DNA from: Neocallimastix lanati (nom. inval.)
Lineage: Eukaryota; Neocallimastigomycota; Neocallimastigomycetes; Neocallimastigales; Neocallimastigaceae
NCBI GenBank assembly: GCA_016946835.1
Contig: JACVTC010000031.1
Span: 410,001 to 474,000 of the forward strand
DNA length: 64,000 nucleotides
Reading direction: 5' to 3'
In this document: positions 52,460 through 64,000 of the stretch, piece after piece
Numbering within the stretch: the first letter of the stretch is position 1
How the letters are laid out: the number at the start of each line of letters is the position of its first letter
Notes under the pieces: model-generated
The model's input: only the letters and a program-made list of their open reading frames with translations
Told to the model about the DNA's origin: nothing
Databases searched by the model: none
Translations under genes and position numbers: made by a program

Positions 52460-53722
52460 CAATTTTTACCTAAATCAAATGCAATGTTAATAAATTCAAT
52501 CGGTTTATTTGGGTAATTTTCATTAGTACGTGCAACTAATTTTAGTGGTTGATCATTTAGGTACTTTATGATGTTAATATTAATACCAAGACTAATATCA
52601 AATGTATTAAGATTGATGAATCTAAAATAATTAAAAAAAAAAAAAAAGAAGATTGTATATAAACAAATATCATTAACACCAACAATATTTATATAATTTT
52701 ATAATATATAAGTAAGACTAATACGATATTTCTTAATTATATTTCGTTATATATATATATATATATAATTATTCACTTACGGAGCAAAGACTAATTATTA
52801 GAAATTATTGTTATATGTTTATTAATATAATTAATGAAATATTTTGATAAAAAAATTTTTTTAGAATAATTTTGAAGAATTATTTAAATAAATAAATAAA
52901 AAATGATATAATTAAGTATTATATAGATATATATATAAAAAAACTTTTTTTTTTTTTACTTTCAAGGTTATAGATCTTATCGGTAGTAAAATTATTTTGA
53001 ATTCTGTTTTCTTCTTTTTGGAAATATTTTCTACGAGCAGCTAAATCATCAATATCAAATGGTCTATTTTCACCATCTTTAAATAATAAGGTGGTATCTT
53101 CTTTTAATTCATTACTACCACCCCAAACCCATTTATCCAAATAAACTTCAGGATTAATACCAAAAGCTTCTGGTTCAGTTGTAGCTAAGCAACCTGGAAC
53201 AAAAGATGTTCTGTTGGTATTTTTAAGCTTATCCCATGGAATTTCAGGAATTTGATTAATTGGTGTTTTAGCTTTAGTAACATTAACAAAATTCATTTGA
53301 CAAAGAACTGGAGAAGTCATACTTGGTTGATCGTCAGAAATATGATTTTCTAAGGCTGGATCAATCATTTGAGCTAATTTAATGGCTAAATTAGCACCTC
53401 TTGGTAAAGTAACCTTATGATCGAAGGCACCACCAAAGTTAACATGGTTAAAATTCCAATCCTTTCTGAATCTTCCTTGAAGTTGAACAGAGAATAAACG
53501 TTTTCTCTTACCAAAGTAATCTGTCGTTGGAATTGGAGGTGAATTATCTGGTGTAATTCCTGCAAAATTGACTACCCTAACAGTAATATTTCCAATAAAA
53601 TTTTCATCATAAACGAATAATGGTTTTGAATCTTTATTTACTTCACATAAGGTAAGGACTTGGGAATTTGGACCAATTCTAACTCTTAGGACTTTTGCAG
53701 GTTTTTTGTCCTTCTTTCCCAT
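51913..53722 (-). CDS. DUF1769 (Duc1-like) domain protein, four exons with a 10-nt microexon
   Basis: DUF1769 is a fungal family. Its fission-yeast member Duc1 is linked to phosphoinositide binding at the plasma membrane, and I infer only a related role. Exons on the minus strand are 53722-52960, 52790-52781 (10 nt), 52621-52470 and 52130-51913, giving 380 residues. All introns are GT..AG and only inclusion of the microexon keeps frame, reading KIYNLEIFAPFINLNTF across the three-exon join. Family features are LRVRIGPNSQ at the N-terminus, YFGKRKRLFSVQLQGRF, LPRGANLAIKLAQMIDP, ARRKYFQKEENR and IKYLNDQPLKLV. The tail is Ser/Asp-rich with seven consecutive Asp and no membrane segment. The gene stands alone, with AT-rich DNA on both sides. 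Confidence 0.88.
52781..52790 (-). other. 10-nt microexon of the DUF1769 gene
   Basis: On the minus strand: acceptor AATTAG, exon TCTTTGCTCC, donor GTAAGT. It encodes the residues I-F-A-P together with one base from exon 1 and one from exon 3. Confidence 0.88.
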
Positions 53723-55794
<2,072 letters not shown>

Positions 55795-56654
55795 ATACCT
55801 ATTATGAACCTTTTGTTTTTCAAGACGAAGTGAACGAATAATTGCAGCTGTTTGCCATACTTTTGATTCACGAAGCTCTTTCAGTTCTTTAGAAAGATTT
55901 TCATGATAATCTGATTTAGAATTAGATATTAAAATATTTGAAAGGTTCAGATGGAGTATATCCATTAGAGATTAAAACTTCAAATTAAGCATTTGAAAAT
56001 ACCTTGAATACATCCCAAAAGTGTTCCACATTCACCAGTAAGATCTGAATAAGTCTCTCTTTCAAAAGTAGTAGGATAAAGATAACCCGAAATAATAGCA
56101 TTATCAGCAGCATAAGCTCTTTCTTCAGCTTTATCAGACTAATTTTGGAAAACTGCAATAAAAGAATTAATACCACAACCTTCTATGAAAAAAAGTACGA
56201 TCTATAGTACCTGAACCCTTTGGAGCAACTATAATAACATAACAATCATTTGGAGGAACAACTCTTGTTTTATCTTTAAAAATAATGGAGGAACCATGAG
56301 AAAAATATAAAGCTTTTCCATGAACTAAATCTTTAATAGAATTTAAAGCAGCTTTTTGACTAGCATTAGAAAAAAGATACATAATAATATTACCCTTTCT
56401 ACAAGCTTCAGTAATTTCGAAAAGAATTTTCGTCTTCTTTCCAACCATCTTCTATGACAAGAATCCAAAAAGGATTTTTATGAAGACCAATCACCACTTT
56501 AAATCCTTTATCTTTTAAATTACAACCTTGATTAACCATAATCGATAACATTAAAAGTATCATTTTTAAAAATTTCATTAAGTTTTTAGTGAGGAAAGTC
56601 AGATTTTTCTTTGACAGTTTCATCAAAACCTCCAAAATTAATAATTTTAACCAT
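55795..56654 (-). pseudogene. Broken ketol-acid reductoisomerase (acetohydroxy-acid isomeroreductase, ILV5-type)
   Basis: The living enzyme makes dihydroxy-acids in valine, leucine and isoleucine synthesis. Reading the minus strand across frames gives the family in order: M-VKIINFGGFDETVKEKSDF from 56654; NVI.YG.QGCNLKDKGFKVVIGL (NADPH loop); EDGWKEDEN; FEITEACRKGNIIMYL; KALYFSHG; PPNDCYVIIVAPKGSG; then SGYLYPTTFERETYSDLTGECG; SNGYTPSEPF; and the C-terminal KELKELRESKVWQTAAIIRSLR near 55840. There are at least three frameshifts, several stops, altered loop residues and a deletion of much of the C-terminal catalytic domain after TPSEPF. The start has no transit peptide. A working copy would have to be elsewhere. 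Confidence 0.9.
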
Positions 56655-57554
56655 TTTTTATCTTCAGAATATTTTTTATCTTTAATGTAATAAATTTTAG
56701 TTAATTCAATAAATACTATTATATATAATATAAATTATTATATTTAATAAAAATTATTAAAATTATTTATATAATTAATTTGATAATTTGAAAAAAAAAA
56801 AAAAAATAAAGAAATTCTATTAATACTTCTTAAGATTATTTTTCTATATATTCGATTAGTGAATTATTATTTATTATTAATTTTTTAATAAAATAAAATA
56901 ATATTTCTATATTATTAATTAATGTATACTTTTAACTTAATGATAATTAAAAAGTTCATTTAATTAAAAATTAATTTTTAATATATTGATATGTTTTATA
57001 CTACATATAATAAAAATTGATCGTTTTAAAATTATTTTGGATACTTTTATGTGGAACAGTACTAAAAATTTTTTTTTAAGATCAATTATCCACATATAAA
57101 TATCCAAAAAAATTTTAAAAAGTTAAATATTGTTTCTGAAGTGAACCAACAGAATTAATTGCAATAATAAATGAAGGAGAAGTCACATAACAATAATCTA
57201 AGTAATAATCTAAGTAATAATCTAAGGAATAATAATAATAATAATAATAATAATTGTAATTATAATGATAATGACATAATAATAATTATAATAATAATTA
57301 TAATAATAACTATTATAATAATAACTATTATAATAATGGTGATGATATAATAATAATTATAATAATAATTATTATAATAATGATGATGATATAATAATAA
57401 TTATAATAATAATGATACAATAATAATAATAATAATGATAATGTTATAATAATAATTATAATGATAATGATATAATATTAATAATTATAATAATGATAAT
57501 GTTATAATAATTATGATAATAATGATAATTATATAATAATAATAATATAATAAT

Positions 57555-57585
<31 letters not shown>

Positions 57586-58374
57586 TAATAATTATAATAA
57601 TAATGATGATATAATAATAATTAAATATAATAATAATAATAAATGATAAATAATTAATAATAAATTATATATAAAAAATATAAGTAATAAATATATTAAA
57701 AAATAATCACCAATATAGTATTTTTTATTATTATAAATATTATAAAACTTTTTTTTTAAAAAAAAAAAATATATATATATATATATATTTATAAATATAT
57801 AGAGAGTGACTATTTATAGGTATTAAAAAATCTATTTTATGAAAATCCTTATTTTAATCATTTAACCATTTTTTTTAATACCCAATTTTATTAATCAATT
57901 ATTAATTATCATTTAAATTAAAATTTGTAAAATCAAGATGTCATTTCATATATATTTTTAATAATTTTATTGTAATTTTTAGAAATTAATGTTTGAAATA
58001 ATTTTGAGATAAAAAATTTTAAAAAATATTCATAAATAAAAAATTATATAACTAAAAAAACAGACAAAAGAAAGCTTGTAAATAAATTAAATAAAATGAA
58101 TAAATTAATAAATTAATAAATAAATGAATAAATAGAATAAATAAATAGAATAAATAAATAAATAAAAAATATTTAAAATTATGTATATAAATTTTTCATT
58201 CTACCCTAAGTTCATATTTTTATTTTTATTTTTTTGCAAATTTTTTTTTTTTTTATCATCTAAATACATGAGTTATTCATTTATTTATTATAATAATTTA
58301 TTATATATTAATATTATTTTTGTGCTTTTGAAGATAAAAGTAATATATATATTTATATCTATTTAATATCTAAT

Positions 58375-58405
<31 letters not shown>

Positions 58406-58619
58406 AAAAAACCACCAAACTAACAAAGCATTCTTTTTCCCTTTTTTTATGAAAAAATTAAAAAAAGTTTTCATATGAAACAACTTAACACAAAATAGAA
58501 AAATTTTAATAAAAAATAATAATTATTAAAATTTAAATGTTAATTTTTTTTTCGTATTCTCGTATTCTTGTATTTAAAAGTATAAAACTTTATTTATTAA
58601 TAAAAAACTTATAATTCAG

Positions 58620-58654
<35 letters not shown>

Positions 58655-60329
58655 TTTAATCTATGTTAAAAGTTTTTATTGAATTGAATTGACGAGAAAA
58701 AGGTTCGAGGTAAGAATATAAAGTAATATGAAATGATATTAGATATTTAGATATTACTTTTATATTAATTGATAATTATGACATTATCTAGTATAAAATA
58801 AAGTAAAACTTGTTACTATGCATATACAAATAAATATGTTTACTTATTGATAATCAATATTTATAACAGTTTTTTTATATAAATATTTTAAAGAGCCAAT
58901 ATAATTTATGTATATACTTTCTTTTTATATTTTGTTTTACAGTTTTTATGTTCCTGCTTGTTTTATTTTATTTTATTATATATATTTATTATCACATTAA
59001 AATAGTATTTTATAAAAACATGTCTTTTTTCATATTTCGTTTATTTATTTATTGTAATATCAATCTATGGTAGAACTACTTCAATTAATATTTATTACAT
59101 TTTTAATTATAAAGTAATTCTTTACATGTCTTTACAAATGCAATATAATGAATAAAAGATATAAATATTATATAGAACTTTAATTTTTTTTCTTTTCTTA
59201 GTTTTTTTAGTAAAATATATATATATATATTTTTAAATTTATTAATGTTAATAATTTTTATAAATAGAAAAGATTCTATTTTTCAATTATAAATATATAC
59301 AGATTTTAATTTTAATTTTAATTTTAGTTTTAATTATATTTTAATTATATTACATTTAACCAGATTTGGACTAAAAAAAAAAAAAAAAAGAAATGTTTTA
59401 AATGTTTTAAATTAATGATTTATTTTTAATATTATTTATAAATTTAGTCATATGAATTACTATTTTATTATTTATTATTCAATTTTTTTTTATTATTTAT
59501 TATTTATTATTTATTTATTATTTATTATTTATTATTTATTATTTATTATTTATTATTTATTATTTATTAATTCATTATTTATTATTTATTATTTATTAGT
59601 TATTATTTCATTATTTATTATTTCATTATTTATTATTTCATTATTTCATTATTTATTATTTCATTATTTATTATTCAATTTTTTTTTATTATTTATTATT
59701 TCATTATTTATTGTTTATTTATTATTTCATTAGATATTATTCAATTACTTATTATTTCATTATTTTTTATTTCATTATTTTTTATTTCATTATTTATTAT
59801 TTCATTTATTAATTTAATTATTAAATATTCTTCAATTTAAAGAAAAAATGTGAATGAAAAATAAAAAATATCAAAAAATAAATTGTATTTTCATATATAT
59901 ATATATATATATTTTGTATCATTTTTTGACATTTTTATATAAGTAAAATAAATAAATATATTATTATTAATTTTTGTTTCGTTTTTTGCAGTTGTAAATA
60001 TTTATTGAAATCATTATAGCTGTAGTTTTTTTTATTATTAATAGTGCTATTACTGTTATATAAAAAGTGATTAATATTTCCCCTTACGATAACTGTTTAT
60101 TGTTGTTATATAACCACCTAATAATAAAAAATATTATTATATATATATTTTTACATAATTGACATTTTTTTTCAATTATTAATTTTAGGCTTAATAAAAT
60201 TTTACCTAAATTCATATAAATTTAATTTAATTAAAAAATGCTAGTTCCATTTTATATATAAATAAATATTTATTAGAATTTCTCATTAAAAAAAAAAAAA
60301 AAATTAATAATTTAATATATAATAATTTT

Positions 60330-60700
60330 TACTTTATATTTATTTATTTAATATTTATTTATTTAATATTTATTTATTTAATAGTTATTTACTTAATATT
60401 TATTTAATATTTATTTATTTAACATTTATTTACTTAATATTTATTTATTTAATATTTATTTATTTAATATTTATTTACTTAATATTTATTTATTTATACT
60501 TAATATTTATTTACTTAATATTTATTTATTTATACTTAATATTTATTTACTTAATATTTATTTACTTAATATTTATTTATTTAATATTTATTTACTTAAT
60601 ATTTATTTATTTAATATTTATTTACTTAATATTTATTTACTTAATATTTATTTATTTAACATTTATTTATTTATTAGTTATTTAATATTTATTTATAATT
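60330..60700. repeat. Minisatellite of TTTATTTAATATTTA-like units
   Basis: Roughly 25 imperfect units of 12-16 bases, alternating ATTTATTTAATA and ATTTACTTAATA. Confidence 0.85.
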
Positions 60701-61749
60701 AAAGTTTTCTCTCTTTTAAACTTAAAACATGTTGTGTAACAAACTGTTCAAAAGTTTAATAAATAATAAAATATTTTCTTTTATTTATTTATTTATTTCT
60801 GAAATTGAAATAAAAGTATTTTAAAGTATGGTGAGCTTTATTTGTTCTTCTGAAAAGATACTGCAAAGTAGTATTGTTTTGTAATTATTAGATTTCAATA
60901 AATTATAATATATTTTTCATTTTAAATTCAATAATTTTTAATAATAAATAAATAAATCAACTTTAAATAGAAAACATTAAAAAAAATTTATATTCAAAAT
61001 GTTTTAAATTGAAGTTGAAACTTTTCTTTTTTATTTTCTTCTTTTAATTTTTTCTTAAAGATGCTTTTTTTTTTTTTTTTCTTGTCATTTACTTGATATT
61101 ATAATATTTTTTTATTTATTTTAATTTTAATATTATTAATTGAACTTTTTTTTTCTTCCTCTAATAGTGATCTCTATTGATATTTATGTTATTTCTTATT
61201 TTTTTTATTATTTTATTTTATTTATTAATTTTTTAAAATTTAAATTTTGACATTTATTAATTATAAATTATCATAAAATGTTTTTTTTATATATGTTCAT
61301 ATTTTTTTTTCTCAAATTATATTATTAAAAGATAATAAATTTTTTTATTTTTATTAACATTCCAATAATTAATAAAACTTTATTTTTAAATATTTATTAT
61401 GGAGTCATTTATTTATTCAAATAATTATTTATTTATTAAATTTAATTATAATTTATTTATTTTATACACTTATTTAATTTAGTATAATAATAAATTTAAT
61501 GAATATTTTAAAAATGAAATTAATATTAGATTATATTTAAAATATATATTGTTATTGTAAATAAATTATAAATAAATATATAATTTTTAATATATTTTTA
61601 TATTATTTAATTTATTCCGAAATTAAATTCCAGAATTAAAAAAAGGATTATCAATTATAAATTCTTTTAATATTATCCAAAAAAAAAAAAAATTTATTCA
61701 TACTATAAAATTTTATTTAATAATATAACCGCATTTAATCTTAGTATTA

Positions 61750-61970
<221 letters not shown>

Positions 61971-62881
61971 AAGTTTTATGCTAATATTTAAAGTTATATG
62001 ATTAATTTATTTATTATATTAATTTGTGTACTTTTTTTTTTGCATATATTTAATATATTTATTGATTATATTTTTAATATATTAAAAGTTCTATAATTTA
62101 AAATTATAGAAGAACATAAAGAATTTAATATATATATATGAATACATATAATAGATTATTATTTTTTTATTATTATTTTTTTTCTTAAACAAAAAATTGT
62201 AAAGATAAAATAAAGAGAAATGTTTTATATAAAATAGTGATTGATAATAGTACATCAAATTTAATAAAAGCAATAGAAAAAGTAGTAAAAGATTTAACTA
62301 AAATTTTAAATAATTTAAATGAAAAAAAAAGATAAGACAATATAAATAATTCAAATTAAAATATATATATATATTTATATATATAAAGGAATTCACATTT
62401 TGTGGTAAAAATTTTTTAATCAATACAAAATTTACAATAGTAATATAAAAATATTTCTTTTATTAGAAAAACATAGTCCCTTGGCCAAAAAAAAAAGTAA
62501 TATTAATAGAAATTAATAAAAGACAAAAGAAAGAAATTTTTTAATTATTTTTTTTTAAAAATATTTTTTTTATCATTCGATACTAATTATTTATTAAATT
62601 ATTTTTAATTAAAAGAAAAGAAAAGAAAAGAAATTAATTAAAATATAACTTTATAAAGTATATTGTTTTCTTTACTTTTTTTTTTTTTTCTTTATTTCAT
62701 TAGTATTTAAGATAAAATTGTACTATTTTTATATTTATTATTATTTCATAAATACTATTCTATTTAAATTATCAGAACTTTTGTTAAAAGTACAGAGAAT
62801 TACAAAGACATTTATTATTTAATAATAATTTTATTCATCATATTATTTAATTAATTAATTAAATAATAAAATTTAATTCAA

Positions 62882-64000
62882 ATGATTGTTTGTAATATTA
62901 ATGAAAGTTTATTCAATGCTATCTCCAATGGAAATCTTTATGAAATTCAATGTATATTTTCAGAGAAAAAGAAGTCAATTGATTTATCTTATAGAAATAA
63001 AAATGATAAATTTAGAGATTCATTTTTAATTCAAGCTTGTAAATATAACTATTTTTACATAGCTCAATATTTAATTAATAATAATGTTAAAGTAAATAGT
63101 CAAAATGCAATGGGAGAAACGGCCCTTATTTATGCATGTAAAAATAGAAATTATGAATTGGTTCAACTTCTTATCAATAATAATGCAGATGTAAATATTG
63201 AAACCAAACAAGGAAATACTCCTTTAATATATTCATGTTATGAAAAATATATAAGTAAACCCATTGTTAAACTTTTACTTGATAATGGGGCTAATTTATT
63301 TAAACAAAATCATCATGGACGTACGGCATTAATGATGGCTTGTGAAGGTTATGCTATTGATGTAGTTGAGCTTTTATTAAGTTATTATCAACGTAACAGT
63401 AAGAGTAGTAATACCACTACCACTAATAATAATAATAATAATAATATTAATATTAATAAAACTATTTCAAGTTATAATGCCAGTTTTGAAAGTGTAGGTA
63501 GTAATAATAGTAGTAGTAATGGAAGTCAAAGTAGCAATAATTCAAGTAAAAATAAAATGACCTTATGTATTAATCCTATACCTGAATGCGCTCAAAAATA
63601 TAATATATTATTTAAGCCATTACCTTTATCATTTTTAACAGAAAGTAAAAATAATATCAATTATATTGATATGAAGGATAAAAAGGGTGAAACAGCTTTT
63701 ATTATTGCTTGTCGAATCGGAGCTTTTGAAATTGTTAAACTATTAATTCAAAATGGTTGTAATATTCTAGTAAGAAATAAAAAAGGAAATAGTGGATTTT
63801 TATATGCTTGTCGCTTTTCTTACATTAATATTGTACATCTTCTATTAGATTTGAAGGTTAATGTCAATGAACAATTTGATGAAGATAAAACTGCGTTAAT
63901 GATTTCCACTAGTAAAGATAATGTTGAATTGGTACGACTTCTTTTGGAACATCATGCTAATCCTAATATACAGAAAAAATATGGTCGTACTGCATTAATG
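62882..64000 (+). CDS. Ankyrin-repeat protein, 3' end beyond the window
   Basis: Open from ATG at 62882 for 373 codons to the window edge with no stop. Ankyrin repeats are visible: a weak first one (FLIQACKYNYFYIAQYLINNN, about residue 45), then MGETALIYACKNRNYELVQL (about 77), GNTPLIYSCYEKY, GRTALMMACEG (about 145), and after an Asn/Ser/Thr-rich insert (about 175-225) GETAFIIACRIGAFEIVKLL, GNSGFLYACRFSYINIVHLL, KTALMISTSKDNVELVRLLL and a final GRTALM. Such proteins are protein-interaction scaffolds and the partner cannot be told. No signal peptide or other domain is seen in the available part. The ATG is preceded by AT-rich leader, and no upstream in-frame extension looks coding. Confidence 0.9.
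   Translation, partial: MIVCNINESLFNAISNGNLYEIQCIFSEKKKSIDLSYRNKNDKFRDSFLIQACKYNYFYIAQYLINNNVKVNSQNAMGETALIYACKNRNYELVQLLINNNADVNIETKQGNTPLIYSCYEKYISKPIVKLLLDNGANLFKQNHHGRTALMMACEGYAIDVVELLLSYYQRNSKSSNTTTTNNNNNNNININKTISSYNASFESVGSNNSSSNGSQSSNNSSKNKMTLCINPIPECAQKYNILFKPLPLSFLTESKNNINYIDMKDKKGETAFIIACRIGAFEIVKLLIQNGCNILVRNKKGNSGFLYACRFSYINIVHLLLDLKVNVNEQFDEDKTALMISTSKDNVELVRLLLEHHANPNIQKKYGRTALM

Noticed and set aside
59452-59733. Open frame of Tyr/Leu/Ile/Phe in TTATTATTTA repeats
   Set aside because: Repeat artefact with no conserved domain.

Overview
The window looks like a nuclear contig from an extremely AT-rich fungus, most likely an anaerobic gut fungus (Neocallimastigomycota). This is inferred from intergenic DNA that is almost pure A/T with long (TTA)n and (TTTA)n tracts, a cytosol-type malate dehydrogenase with strongly biased codons, a fungal DUF1769 gene with tiny exons, a fungal-type acetohydroxy-acid isomeroreductase relic, an NRPS-like relic and an Asn-rich ankyrin protein. 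No marker gene proves the genus.

Layout. 1-87: short GC-richer island. 2905-8743: two-exon full-length ABCA transporter. 10435-10819: NRPS adenylation-domain relic. 12195-12275: minus-strand retrotransposon relic. 13365-14420: decayed second ABCA copy in the same orientation. 14421-19688: AT-rich repeats. 19689-21056: three-exon malate dehydrogenase. 21519-46256: about 25 kb made almost entirely of non-LTR (LINE-like) retrotransposons nested in one another. 47579-47650: tRNA-Pro(AGG), followed by a retrotransposon relic. 49730-50680: unassigned GC-richer islands. 51913-53722 (minus): DUF1769 gene with a 10-nt microexon. 55795-56654 (minus): broken ketol-acid reductoisomerase. 56655-62881: AT-rich repeats. 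62882 to the right edge: ankyrin-repeat gene, cut by the window.

The retrotransposon nest is the main object. It has four related families (called A, B, C, D here), all on the plus strand, each coding one long protein: an N-terminal RRM-like segment, an APE-type endonuclease, a reverse transcriptase, a CCHC zinc-knuckle and a conserved C-terminal segment. Target-site duplications and poly(A) tails allow the history to be read. A decayed C copy was entered by a chimeric A/B element. That chimera was then hit by B1 (full length, open ORF), B2 (5'-truncated) and A (full length, one nonsense codon, with target deletion). B1 was hit by a truncated A copy, and B2 by a full-length C with an open ORF and an 81-83 bp duplication. 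D, a broken copy, lies against the right-hand C remnant. B1 and C are candidates for autonomous, recently active elements.

The host genes (ABC transporter, malate dehydrogenase, DUF1769, ankyrin) are independent single transcription units with no visible functional link.
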